From: Bacillota bacterium
Lineage (GTDB): Bacteria; Bacillota; Clostridia; Peptostreptococcales; Anaerovoracaceae
Assembly (NCBI GenBank): GCA_025361765.1
Contig: JANYJS010000069.1
Span: 1 to 57,183, forward strand
Length of the DNA stretch: 57,183 nucleotides
Direction: 5' to 3'
The position numbers and the translations under genes were made by a program. Positions 33,963 through 42,770 of this stretch are shown piece by piece; the stretch's first letter is position 1, and each line of letters begins with the position of its first letter. The notes under the pieces were generated by a model. That model saw only the letters and a list, made by a program, of their open reading frames with translations. It was not told the DNA's origin and ran no database searches.

Positions 33963-36900
33963 TTAGATGCTTGTTTGATTGATGTTTTTGAAGGCATTCG
34001 CCATCATCAGTTTGATTCTATTGAGCTGATTGACATCACTGGCGCCAGGATCATAATCTATGGCTGCGATATTCGCTTCCGGATTATATTTGCGGAGCGC
34101 CTTTATCATCCCCTTGCCCGTTACGTGATTTGGCAGGCAAGCAAAAGGCTGCAGGCAAACAATATTAGGGACATCGCTGTCAATAAGATCCATCATTTCC
34201 GCAGTGAGGAGCCAGCCCTCGCCGCATTGATTTCCAAGTGAAATGAGTTTTTTTGCCTTATTTGCCATTTCTTTGATATGATGAGGCTCTTCAAATCTAC
34301 TGCTTTGGGCCAATGCAATTCGAGCGCTTTTTCTGAATCTCTCAATTATTTTGATGCCTGCCGCATTCGCTAACATGACCTTATAGGTCCCTGAAAGATA
34401 TCTAAAATTGTATTCCTTACTATACATGCCATAGAGGAAAAAATCAATGATATCTGGAACAACTGCCTCGCCGCCTTCAGATTCGATAACGCCAACGATA
34501 TCGTTATTGGCTGTAGGATGATACTTTACAAGAATTTCCCCAACAACGCCCACTTTTGGTTTTTTAAGATCAATTAAAGGCAGCTCATCAAACTCTCTTA
34601 CGATTGAAATCAAATCATTATTAAACCTGGACATGCTACCCTTCCGAACCGTCTCAACTGCTTTTATTGCCCATTTTTTATACAAACTATTTGCTGAACC
34701 CTGCTGGGCTTCATAAGGTCTTGTTTTATAAAGGACGCGCATAAATAGATCTCCATAAATAAGCCCCATAATAACACGTTTAATCATACTGTAGGTAATA
34801 CGAAACCCACGGTTCTTTTCAAGACCGACATAGTTTAATGATATTACTGGGATCTGCTCCATCTTCATATCTTTTAAGGCTTTACGCAGTAAAGCGATAT
34901 AATTGCTCGCTCTACATCCCCCACCCGTTTGAGACATGAGCACGGCCACCTTATTTAAATCGTATTTTCCCGATTTTAACGCATTGATAATTTGACCCAT
35001 AACAACTATAGTTGGGAAGCAGGCGTCATTGTTGATATGCTTAAGTCCCTCATTAACCGCATTGGTGTCTAAGGAAGGTAAGACCTCCACCCGATAACCT
35101 TCTGCATTTAGCGCTGCTTCGACAAATTGAAAATGTATGGGCGACATCTGCGGAATGAGAATCGTGTAGTCTTTTTTCATGGATTTTTTGAATTCTGAGC
35201 GATTAAAAATAATTTCTTCTACATCCGGCTTAATTCGATTTTTGTCCCTTTCTTCAATAGCTGCTTTAAGAGAACGAATGCGAATCTTCGCTGCACCCAG
35301 ATTATTGCCTTCATCAATTTTAATTAATGTGTAGAGCTTGTTTTTTGCGGTCATAAACTCTTCAACTTGATCTGTGGTGACAGCATCAAGGCCACAGCCA
35401 AAAGAATTGAGTTGCACAATTTCAATATCGTCATTTCGCCCTGCTACAACAGCCGCTTTATATAATCGGGAATGATACATCCATTGGTCTAAAACTCTTA
35501 TTGGTCTGTTTAAAGTTGCAAATCCAGAAATGGCATCCTCTGTAATAACCGCCATGCCCGATGAAATGACAAGCTGATCTATGCCATGGTTTATTTCCGG
35601 ATCAACATGATAGGGACGTCCTGCTAAAATTACGGCCTTTTTCCCATTATCTTTAATATATTTTATAGCCTTAGCCCCTTGTTTTTTCATGTCCTCTTTA
35701 AATTTTTTATCCTCTCCCCGGCCTTCTTTAACAGCATTACCAACCTCGTCCATAGTAATATGCAGATGTCTAAACGTATCATATAGCCTTCGCACCAAAC
35801 GCTCATCAATATCATAAGGCAAGAAAGGATGAAAAAACTCTACTTCGTTTTCTATAAATATATCATCCAAATTATTGCCAATGACCTCAGGATAAGTGGC
35901 AACAATAGGACAGTTGTAGTGATTTGGCGCCATGCTGTCTTCGTTCATCTCATGGTTAATTGATGGATAGAAAATCAGCTTTATGTCATGGTCAACAAGC
36001 CATTTAACGTGGCCATGAACCAGTTTAGCTGGATAACAAGCTGTATCAGAAGATATAGTATCCATACCCAATTCATAAATCAATTTTGACGATGGTGGTG
36101 ACAAAATTACTCTGAATCCCAATTTTGTAAAAAAAGTAAACCAAAACGGATAGTTTTCGTAAAGATTCAACACCCTAGGTATTCCTATGATTCCTCGTGC
36201 GGCATATTTCAGCTCAAGCGGTTCATAATTAAAGACTCTTTTATATTTATAGGCAAACAAATTTGGCAGTTTCTCCGAAGACTGCTCTAAACCTGCTCCC
36301 TTCTCACACCTATTTCCTGTAATATATTTGCTGCCATCATTAAATCTGCTGATTGTCAGCAAACAATTGTTTTCACAAGCTTTACATCTTCCATTATCGT
36401 TGATGACTTCAAAACTTTTCATTTTATCAAGACCCATAATGGAAGACTCGGTATTTTTAACATATCTCTCTTTTGCTATTAGGGCCGCGCCATAAGCGCC
36501 CATGATGCCAGATATATCTGGCCTTACAACATCTTTTTCAAGTACAAGCTCTAGGCTTCTCAATACAGCTGCATTTAGAAAGGTACCCCCCTGCACAACA
36601 ATTCTTGTGCCCGCTTCATCATGGTCTCTAAGTTTGATCACTTTATATAAGGCATTTTTGATTACAGAATAAGACAAACCCGCAGAAATATCTCCAATCG
36701 TTGCGCCCTCTTTTTGTGCCTGTTTTACTCTCGAATTCATAAAGACTGTGCAGCGGGTTCCAAGATCAACAGGAGATTTGGCAAAAAGGGCCTCACTTGA
36801 GAACCCCTCAACATCCATATTAACTGATTTGGCATAGGTCTCTAGAAAAGAACCGCAGCCAGAAGAGCAAGCCTCATTAAGCATAATATTGTAGATGGCG

Positions 36901-38189
36901 CCATCACGAATTTTCATGCATTTCATGTCTTGACCACCTATATCAAGAATGAATTCTACTCCTGGCAGAAAAGATTCAGCCGCTTTATAATGCGCCATCG
37001 TTTCAATTTCACCAAGATCGACATCAAAGGCAGCTTTAATCAAGCCCTCTCCATATCCAGTTACCGTGGCATTGGCGATGAAGGCGCCCTCAGGCTTTAG
37101 TTCGTAAAGCTCCTGAAGCATTCTTTTGACTGCATCGATGGGTTTACCATCGTTGTTTTTATAGAAAGAATAAAGCAAATAACCGTCATGATCAATCAAA
37201 GCAGCTTTTGTAGTCGTTGAACCCGCATCAATGCCAAGATAAAGATCTCCCTTGACTTTTTTGATGTCTCTTCGCTTTATTTTGTCTCTTGCGTGGCGCT
37301 CATTGAAATCTTTATACTCGGCAAAGGAATTAAAGAGTGGCTCTAGATGTTTTTTTTCGGACAGATTATTATGTTCTCCGCTTCTCACCTTATCGATTAT
37401 TTCCCTCAGAGAAACAGGCTGATGCTTTACGGAAAGCATTGCAGCACCTATTGCCACAAAATAATGAGAATTTTCCGGGAAAATGATTGTTTTGTCAGTT
37501 AGCTTTAGCGTATCAATAAACCTATGCCTAAGCTCAGACAGAAAATATAAAGGTCCACCTAAAAATGCAATGTTACCTCGTATGGTCCGCCCACAGGCAA
37601 GTCCACTGATGGTCTGATTGACTACTGCTTGAAATATTGAGGCTGCTATGTCTTCTCTATCTGCGCCCTCATTAATAAGCGGCTGAATATCTGTTTTTGC
37701 GAAGACTCCGCATCTTGCAGCTATTGGATAAAGAACTTTGTACTTCTTTGCATACTCGTTTAAGCCATTGACATCCGTATTAAGGAGCATGGCCATCTGA
37801 TCTATGAATGCTCCAGTTCCGCCAGCACAAGTTCCATTCATGCGCTGCTCGATAGCTGCTCCATAAAATGTAATTTTTGCATCTTCACCACCGAGTTCAA
37901 TAGCAACGTCTGTGTTAGGAATAAAAGTTTCCACCGCTTTACTACATGCGATAACTTCCTGTTCAAAAGGAATATCAAGAATGCTTGAAAGCGAAAGCCC
38001 ACCTGAACCAGTAATCGAAACCGTCAAAATTTCATTGGGAAACTCAAGATATAATTCATTTAATAGATCAGTAACTTTTTCAAATATGGTCGACATATGT
38101 CTGTCATATCTCTTGAAAATTATGTTATTAAACTCATCTAGCAATAGCACTTTGACCGTGGTTGAGCCGACATCAATTCCTAACTTCAT
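33963..38189 (-). CDS. 2-hydroxyacyl-CoA dehydratase activase-like fusion protein (BcrAD/BadFG + DUF2229)
   Basis: A 1408-residue protein found in many anaerobes. Two ASKHA ATPase domains (about 1-270, MKLGIDVGSTTVKVLLLDE; about 318-575, DLYLGIDAGSTTTKAALID) each carry GTCAGGTGAF/ACSSGCGSF-type loops with the Cys that holds a [4Fe-4S] cluster. They are followed by DUF2229/HgdB-like regions (GIPRVLNLYENYPFWFTFF, SQTGGGCRASNYI). Related activators use ATP to push an electron into 2-hydroxyacyl-CoA dehydratases or benzoyl-CoA reductases. The partner of the long fused form is not known, and no dehydratase gene lies nearby. ATG with GGGGA upstream. Confidence 0.9.
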   Translation of the reverse strand: MKLGIDVGSTTVKVLLLDEFNNIIFKRYDRHMSTIFEKVTDLLNELYLEFPNEILTVSITGSGGLSLSSILDIPFEQEVIACSKAVETFIPNTDVAIELGGEDAKITFYGAAIEQRMNGTCAGGTGAFIDQMAMLLNTDVNGLNEYAKKYKVLYPIAARCGVFAKTDIQPLINEGADREDIAASIFQAVVNQTISGLACGRTIRGNIAFLGGPLYFLSELRHRFIDTLKLTDKTIIFPENSHYFVAIGAAMLSVKHQPVSLREIIDKVRSGEHNNLSEKKHLEPLFNSFAEYKDFNERHARDKIKRRDIKKVKGDLYLGIDAGSTTTKAALIDHDGYLLYSFYKNNDGKPIDAVKRMLQELYELKPEGAFIANATVTGYGEGLIKAAFDVDLGEIETMAHYKAAESFLPGVEFILDIGGQDMKCMKIRDGAIYNIMLNEACSSGCGSFLETYAKSVNMDVEGFSSEALFAKSPVDLGTRCTVFMNSRVKQAQKEGATIGDISAGLSYSVIKNALYKVIKLRDHDEAGTRIVVQGGTFLNAAVLRSLELVLEKDVVRPDISGIMGAYGAALIAKERYVKNTESSIMGLDKMKSFEVINDNGRCKACENNCLLTISRFNDGSKYITGNRCEKGAGLEQSSEKLPNLFAYKYKRVFNYEPLELKYAARGIIGIPRVLNLYENYPFWFTFFTKLGFRVILSPPSSKLIYELGMDTISSDTACYPAKLVHGHVKWLVDHDIKLIFYPSINHEMNEDSMAPNHYNCPIVATYPEVIGNNLDDIFIENEVEFFHPFLPYDIDERLVRRLYDTFRHLHITMDEVGNAVKEGRGEDKKFKEDMKKQGAKAIKYIKDNGKKAVILAGRPYHVDPEINHGIDQLVISSGMAVITEDAISGFATLNRPIRVLDQWMYHSRLYKAAVVAGRNDDIEIVQLNSFGCGLDAVTTDQVEEFMTAKNKLYTLIKIDEGNNLGAAKIRIRSLKAAIEERDKNRIKPDVEEIIFNRSEFKKSMKKDYTILIPQMSPIHFQFVEAALNAEGYRVEVLPSLDTNAVNEGLKHINNDACFPTIVVMGQIINALKSGKYDLNKVAVLMSQTGGGCRASNYIALLRKALKDMKMEQIPVISLNYVGLEKNRGFRITYSMIKRVIMGLIYGDLFMRVLYKTRPYEAQQGSANSLYKKWAIKAVETVRKGSMSRFNNDLISIVREFDELPLIDLKKPKVGVVGEILVKYHPTANNDIVGVIESEGGEAVVPDIIDFFLYGMYSKEYNFRYLSGTYKVMLANAAGIKIIERFRKSARIALAQSSRFEEPHHIKEMANKAKKLISLGNQCGEGWLLTAEMMDLIDSDVPNIVCLQPFACLPNHVTGKGMIKALRKYNPEANIAAIDYDPGASDVNQLNRIKLMMANAFKNINQTSI

Positions 38190-38213
38190 TCTTGTCCCCT
38201 ATCATGAAAAAAT

Positions 38214-38675
38214 CTACATTCTGCTTAGATAATCCAGTACGGCCTCAAGATCTTTGCTTGGATTCACCTTAGCAAAGACTGCCTGAATAATACCTTTTTC
38301 ATCTATTATGAAGGTCGATCGTTCAACGCCTAAAAAGGTCTTGCCATAGATCTTTTTATCTTTCCAGACACCATACAGCTTAATGATATCCAGATTCTCG
38401 TCGCTCAAAAGCGTAAATCTCAGATTATTCTTTTTAATGAAATCCGCATGGCTCTTAGGACTATCCTTACTGACTCCTACTACAACCGCCTTATAGGCTT
38501 CAATTTGATCATATCCAGAAGAATATTTGTTTGCCTGTTCCGTACAGCCAGGGGTAAAATCTTTGGGATAAAAGTACAGTACCAGTCTTTTTCCCAAATA
38601 ATCAGAAAGCGAAACCAATTCATTGTTCTGGTTTGGCAGTGTGAATGCAGGTGCCGGATCTCCAGTTTTTAACAT
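38214..38675 (-). CDS. bcp: thioredoxin-dependent peroxiredoxin, BCP type, single cysteine
   Basis: A 153-residue peroxiredoxin reducing hydroperoxides. The peroxidatic site is DFTPGCTEQANKY. The resolving Cys usually found five residues later is Asn, and no other Cys occurs, so this is a 1-Cys enzyme that must be recycled by an outside thiol. I favour the second Met (38675, seven bases from GGAGG) as start. It lies 24 bases before the activase gene, so the two are probably cotranscribed, which may protect an oxygen-sensitive partner. Confidence 0.93.
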   Translation of the reverse strand: MLKTGDPAPAFTLPNQNNELVSLSDYLGKRLVLYFYPKDFTPGCTEQANKYSSGYDQIEAYKAVVVGVSKDSPKSHADFIKKNNLRFTLLSDENLDIIKLYGVWKDKKIYGKTFLGVERSTFIIDEKGIIQAVFAKVNPSKDLEAVLDYLSRM

Positions 38676-38716
38676 CATGTTACCTCCCTCTAATAATTAT
38701 ATTATTTCGAAAATAA

Positions 38717-38740
38717 TTTATTGGTTTATTTATTGGTTTT
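38717..38740. repeat. 12-bp tandem repeat upstream of bcp
   Basis: TTTATTGGTTTA is followed directly by TTTATTGGTTTT. It lies in the divergent spacer between bcp and the plus-strand gene. Confidence 0.75.
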
Positions 38741-38765
38741 TGTTGATGCCCAGTCTTTATTCTAA

Positions 38766-38821
38766 ATTGCAATTAATATTTATAAAATACATTATTGCAA
38801 TTAATATTTATAAAATACATT
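38766..38821. repeat. perfect 28-bp tandem repeat in a divergent promoter region
   Basis: A 28-base unit beginning ATTGCAATTAATATTTATAA occurs at 38766-38793 and 38794-38821 with no mismatch; each unit holds the palindrome ATTGCAAT. It is about 35 bp upstream of the plus-strand gene start, so it may also bind a regulator. Confidence 0.9.
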
Positions 38822-38840
38822 TATATTGCGATATGTAATC

Positions 38841-38849
38841 TGTTACAAT
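38841..38849 (+). promoter_or_regulatory. extended -10 element placing transcription start on the ATG
   Basis: TGTTACAAT ends seven bases before the ATG at 38857. No ribosome site exists between them, so the mRNA is probably leaderless. No clear -35 hexamer is present. Confidence 0.6.
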
Positions 38850-38856
38850 ATATTCT

Positions 38857-39408
38857 ATGAAAACTACAATTAGGAAACGGACTTATCAAGCCATATATCG
38901 TCTTCTAAATTCAGTCACACCTCTAAAAAGTGACTGCGGTTTGCTCTGCGATGCCGCTTGTTGCCAAAGTTCTGAAGACAACATGGGAATCTATCTGCTT
39001 CCCGGTGAGGAAAAGCTTTTTACTCGCCAGGAAACTTGGCTTAAATGGGAAATTGAAAATGCAGAGAATTTTGATTTTCCGGATTCTTGGTACGGAAAAA
39101 TATATTTTATTCGCTGCTCCAATGCGCCATTTTGCCCCAGAAATCAAAGACCGCTTCAATGCAGATTCTTTCCTCTCGCTCCCCATATCGCTGACAATGG
39201 CAAACTCGTTCTCATTCTTTATCCTGCTAAACTTCCTTATGTTTGCCCACTGATCGATCAACATATACCGCTTGATCAATCCTACATCAAAGCTGTATAT
39301 ACAGTTTGGCACAGATTGATTCAAGATCCATTGATATATGACTTAGTCCTATATGATTCTAAAAACAGGGATAACTATGCTGTAGAGATTGTCTATCCTG
39401 TTTCTTAA
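38857..39408 (+). CDS. cysteine-rich protein with YkgJ-like metal-binding motifs
   Basis: A 183-residue protein I recognise only by motif. Cysteine groups CGLLCDAACC (about 27-36) and CSNAPFCPRNQRPLQCRFFP (about 108-127) resemble the YkgJ family (putative zinc or iron-chelating domain; RPxxCRxFP is its typical end). No signal peptide or membrane helix is seen. It stands alone between two minus-strand genes, with its own promoter and no Shine-Dalgarno sequence. Its 3' end is part of a 25-bp repeat. Function unknown. Confidence 0.75.
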   Translation: MKTTIRKRTYQAIYRLLNSVTPLKSDCGLLCDAACCQSSEDNMGIYLLPGEEKLFTRQETWLKWEIENAENFDFPDSWYGKIYFIRCSNAPFCPRNQRPLQCRFFPLAPHIADNGKLVLILYPAKLPYVCPLIDQHIPLDQSYIKAVYTVWHRLIQDPLIYDLVLYDSKNRDNYAVEIVYPVS

Positions 39409-39443
39409 AGGCGCTTATTATCCTATTTCATAAAAGCGCAAAT
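39394..39443. repeat. 25-bp imperfect repeat over a stop codon
   Basis: TATCCTGTTTCTTAAAGGCG (39394 on) is echoed by TATCCTATTTCATAAAAGCG (39419 on). The first copy contains the stop codon of the cysteine-rich gene; the second fills the convergent spacer. Confidence 0.7.
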
Positions 39444-39940
39444 TATCCAATTTTGTATATTGTCTTAAGCGCCTCAACCAATTTTTCTTTATAATAATGA
39501 TGGCTACCAAAAATAGGAGCGGGCAAATCAAATATATGCTCCTCTGTAATAATATCCCCTACCTCAGCATTTGCCATAACGACAGCACTCAAGTTGGTAT
39601 TCTTGACAGATAGCATGTAATCCGGCCTTTCAGCTTCAATAAAACGCGCAAGCTTTGGTATGCCCTCTGCGACAGCATTGATTTTTTGCTTATATCCCAT
39701 TCCAGCGACAGGTTCTGCAAGGTCAAATAAGTAGAAACCCTTTTCTTTGAAGAGGTCTAAGGTGAACTTAACCTCCGCAAAAACCTCCTCAAAAGCTTCG
39801 CCGGTAAATTTGAATAATGGAGAATCCCCGGTATAGAAAAAAGTTCCATTCGATGGAATTGATTCCCCCACGAACAAGCATCTAATTTTCTGAGGTTTAT
39901 AGGATTCTCTCAGTTTTTCCAACTCTTGAATAGTTTTCAA
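39443..39940 (-). CDS. small uracil-DNA-glycosylase-like protein of unknown function
   Basis: A 165-residue protein. IRCLFVGESIPSNGTFFYTG near the start resembles the active-site strand of the uracil-DNA glycosylase superfamily (VGExP), and FGSHHYY near the end stands where the family's second motif would be. It is shorter than normal glycosylases, and the catalytic residue cannot be assigned by eye. The start is a TTG six bases after AGGAGGGG. It lies next to exonuclease III (66 bases apart), which fits a base-excision link but proves nothing. Confidence 0.6.
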   Translation of the reverse strand: MKTIQELEKLRESYKPQKIRCLFVGESIPSNGTFFYTGDSPLFKFTGEAFEEVFAEVKFTLDLFKEKGFYLFDLAEPVAGMGYKQKINAVAEGIPKLARFIEAERPDYMLSVKNTNLSAVVMANAEVGDIITEEHIFDLPAPIFGSHHYYKEKLVEALKTIYKIG

Positions 39941-40006
39941 CTAAATCCCCTCCTTTTATTTATCTTAATACCCATATTTTGTTGGCGTAAATATATAAAT
40001 TTGTCA

Positions 40007-40762
40007 TTAGAAGTTGATTTCAAGCTCAACCGGGCAGTGATCACTTCCCAGTACATTCATATAAATGACGTGATCAACAATATTTTCTTTTATACGATCT
40101 GATACAATGAAATAATCAATACGCCACCCCGTATTATTGGCACGCGCGTTGAATCGATATGACCACCAAGTATACACGTCCCTGGCGTCTGGGTATTTAT
40201 AGCGAAAGCTGTCTACAAAACCCGATCCCAATAGTTCAGTCATTTTATTGCGTTCTTGGTCCGAAAATCCTGCATTGCCACGATTGCTTTTGGGATTCTT
40301 TAAGTCTATTTCATTATGTGCCACATTTAGGTCTCCGCAAATTATAACTGGTTTTACTGCATCAAGCCTCAAAATATAAGCCCTAAAATCGTCCTCCCAT
40401 GCCATCCTATAGTCGATTCTGGCCAATTTTTCCTGGGAATTCGGGGTATAAACATTAATCAAATAGAATTCTTCGAATTCTAAAGTAATGCAGCGTCCTT
40501 CCTGGTTATGCCCATCATGTTCGATATCATATGCTGTTGAGATCGGTTTTGGTTTAGAGAATATTGCCGTTCCAGAATAACCTTTTTTAATTGCGCAATT
40601 CCAAAAGTCCATGTACATTGGTAAATCAACCTCTGCTTGCCCAACCTGCATTTTAGTTTCCTGGATGCAAATGATATCCGGATTTTTTTCCCTAACAAAC
40701 TCTAGAAACCCTTTACCTAAAACTGCACGAAGCCCATTGACATTCCACGAAATAATCTTCAT
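40007..40762 (-). CDS. xth: exodeoxyribonuclease III / AP endonuclease
   Basis: A 251-residue Mg-dependent endonuclease/exonuclease/phosphatase-fold enzyme cutting at abasic sites. KIISWNVNGLRAVLGKGF with the first metal Asn, IICIQETK with the metal Glu, VICGDLNVAHNEIDL, and the final LGSDHCPVEL with catalytic Asp-His are all present. Normal length. ATG with GGGGTG upstream. Confidence 0.96.
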   Translation of the reverse strand: MKIISWNVNGLRAVLGKGFLEFVREKNPDIICIQETKMQVGQAEVDLPMYMDFWNCAIKKGYSGTAIFSKPKPISTAYDIEHDGHNQEGRCITLEFEEFYLINVYTPNSQEKLARIDYRMAWEDDFRAYILRLDAVKPVIICGDLNVAHNEIDLKNPKSNRGNAGFSDQERNKMTELLGSGFVDSFRYKYPDARDVYTWWSYRFNARANNTGWRIDYFIVSDRIKENIVDHVIYMNVLGSDHCPVELEINF

Positions 40763-40823
40763 TTTTCACCCCGAATCTCACTATGATTATAGTTCAATTA
40801 TACCCTATAGTAAATTATTATTA

Positions 40824-40846
40824 AAGCATGATTAAAAATCATGCTT
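40824..40846 (-). terminator. terminator of RNase P RNA
   Basis: Perfect 10-bp stem AAGCATGATT/AATCATGCTT with a three-base loop, followed on the minus strand by TAATAATAATTT. It lies about 18 bases after the presumed 3' end of rnpB. Confidence 0.85.
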
Positions 40847-40863
40847 CAGTAGTGCTTATTAAA

Positions 40864-41203
40864 GTGAGTAAGTCTATAAGCCGAGTTCTGTATCTGACAA
40901 TCATCTATCTAGGCGCACTGTCGCCAGTGTGCTCTTGCGACCTACCTACCGGGCAACGACGAGCAGCCGCCTTTTGTGCCCTATTTGGTCTTGCTCCAGG
41001 TGGGGTTTACATGGCCAAGCTGTTACCAGCCTGCCGGTGAGCTCTTACCTCACCATTTCAACCTTACCAGACATAGTCTGGCGGTATATTTCTGTTGCAC
41101 TTTCCTTAAAGTTGCCTTCACCGGATGTTATCCGGCACCCTGCTCTTAGGAGCTCGGACTTTCCTCATGCCGTTACAGCATGCGATTGTCTGACTTACTC
41201 ACC
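40864..41203 (-). ncRNA. rnpB: RNase P RNA, bacterial
   Basis: About 340 bases of catalytic RNA that trims tRNA 5' ends. On the minus strand the 5' end GGTGAGTAAGTCAGACAATC pairs with the 3' end GACTTACTCAC. The conserved GAGGAAAGTCCGAGCTC block and the universal GACAACGGCAG-like and AACTCGGCTTAT parts are present. It lies just after nif3, with its own terminator. Ends are accurate to a few bases. Confidence 0.95.
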
Positions 41204-41209
41204 AAGTGA

Positions 41210-42007
41210 TTATATCATAAGGAAAGGATTCCGGTCTACCTGAGATTCCAGGATTTCAACTTTATTTTGTAGTCTGTTTTTCAGTTGATCAGCGACATTT
41301 TTAACAAATATTTTCTCTGTATGATAATGGCCTGCGTCAATTACTGAAAGTCCCATCTCTTTTGCAAGCAAAGCATCATGATAATTAACATCGCCTGTAA
41401 TCAAGACATCACAGTCCATTTTGATTGCCTGAGCTATCATACTTCCACCCGATCCCGTGCATATACCCACTTTGCTTATTAATGCTTTTGGATTGCCTAC
41501 GCAGTTCATAGGTGCATAAATACTTAGGCGCTCTTTTACCAACGCTACTACTTCATCAAAGGTTTTTAAGCCAACTAAATGTCCAATTCTGCCAAGCCCT
41601 GATTCTTTTTCACCTTCATCCGGTTTTAATATGCTCAGATCCCGCAAGTTCAGAAGCTTTGCCAGGCGGTCGTTGTTGCCATCCTTTACTTTGTCAAAGG
41701 ACGTGTGCATGGCATAGACATTAATGTGCGCTTGAATCAACTTAATGATTAGGTCTTCAGTAAAATTATTACTGTCAATCCTGTTTATCTCCTTGAAAAT
41801 TAGTGGATGATGGGTCACTATAAGATCAACTTGGTTATTAATCGCCTCATTTACAACATCGAACGTCATATCCAAACTTACTAGAATCTTGGCAATTGAT
41901 TTACTGCCAAGACTTATTTGTATGCCGCTGTGATCCCAACTCTCCGAAAGTCCTTCCGGCGAAATCTCATTGAATATGGATATTAGTTTTATAGTCTCCA
42001 AAGACAT
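41210..42007 (-). CDS. Nif3-like dinuclear metal protein (YqfO family)
   Basis: A 265-residue protein of the NIF3/GTP cyclohydrolase I type 2 family, forming hexameric rings with a two-metal site. Visible are SWDHSGIQISLGSK, DLIVTHHPLIFKEINR (metal His), AMHTSFD and CTGSGGSMIAQA. The usual central PII-like insertion is absent (short form). Function is not settled. It lies four bases after trmK, the standard rpoD-trmK-nif3 arrangement. Confidence 0.92.
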   Translation of the reverse strand: MSLETIKLISIFNEISPEGLSESWDHSGIQISLGSKSIAKILVSLDMTFDVVNEAINNQVDLIVTHHPLIFKEINRIDSNNFTEDLIIKLIQAHINVYAMHTSFDKVKDGNNDRLAKLLNLRDLSILKPDEGEKESGLGRIGHLVGLKTFDEVVALVKERLSIYAPMNCVGNPKALISKVGICTGSGGSMIAQAIKMDCDVLITGDVNYHDALLAKEMGLSVIDAGHYHTEKIFVKNVADQLKNRLQNKVEILESQVDRNPFLMI

Positions 42008-42011
42008 ATTA

Positions 42012-42767
42012 TTACTCCAATTCTTTAAGCTTATTAAGAAATGTGATTAGCTTGACAATCCTCGATTCTGCTTGCTCCTGCTTGCCAACATTTGCCGCTG
42101 AATTTCCAGCTGCCTGGATGCTCTTAATTATTTTTTTCTCTGTCAATATCTTTCGAGAAATAAATTCTGCAAGCAAGGGATCTTTTTTATCAATTAGAAT
42201 AGGGCTGATTTCGTAGTCCCATCTATGGTCATTTAACCCAAAAGCCCTCTTTGATGCATCCCCTGAAAATGGTACCGCCACTAAAATTTCGCAGATGTTT
42301 TTTCCTTCCTTAACCAACTTCTCATCAGTTATGTCAAAATTGTTGGTTAAAAGCCATTTAACAAGAAGCGCTTTGTCTTTTCTAGGTTGCAAAATCAATT
42401 TTTTTATAGATTTGGTTTTAACAAGATCCACCTCTAAAATATTAATAATAAGAAGTCCTCCCATTCCAGCTATTATAGCAGCGTCCACTTCTCCCATATT
42501 AATTACTGAAAAACCATCGCCAAGTCTGAGATCAAACTTGAAATTTGGTGCGTAAAGACTGATATTCTCTCTTGCTTTATTGATTGGTCCAGGTTTGACG
42601 TCACACAAAACAACATTTGAACAGATGCCCTTTTGTCTTAAGTAAATTGGTAACTGAGCATGATCTGTCCCGATATCTGCTATAGATTCGCCACGTCCTA
42701 TAAGCCCAGCAAGAGCGCTGAGTCTAGGAGATAGTTTAACTGGGGTGTGGTTTGATTTGATCGTCAT
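42012..42767 (-). CDS. trmK: tRNA (adenine(22)-N1)-methyltransferase
   Basis: A 251-residue SAM-dependent methyltransferase (YqfN family) for m1A22. LIGRGESIADIGTDHAQLPI is the SAM motif I region, followed by VLCDVKPGPINKARENI and AAIIAGMGG. It begins three bases after rpoD with a poor ribosome site, so it depends on coupling. Normal length; C-terminal coiled coil present. Confidence 0.93.
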   Translation of the reverse strand: MTIKSNHTPVKLSPRLSALAGLIGRGESIADIGTDHAQLPIYLRQKGICSNVVLCDVKPGPINKARENISLYAPNFKFDLRLGDGFSVINMGEVDAAIIAGMGGLLIINILEVDLVKTKSIKKLILQPRKDKALLVKWLLTNNFDITDEKLVKEGKNICEILVAVPFSGDASKRAFGLNDHRWDYEISPILIDKKDPLLAEFISRKILTEKKIIKSIQAAGNSAANVGKQEQAESRIVKLITFLNKLKELE

Positions 42768-42770
42768 CGT

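Noticed and set aside
38717-38821. CRISPR-like array
   Set aside because: The repeats are directly adjacent, with no spacers and only two units; no cas genes are present.
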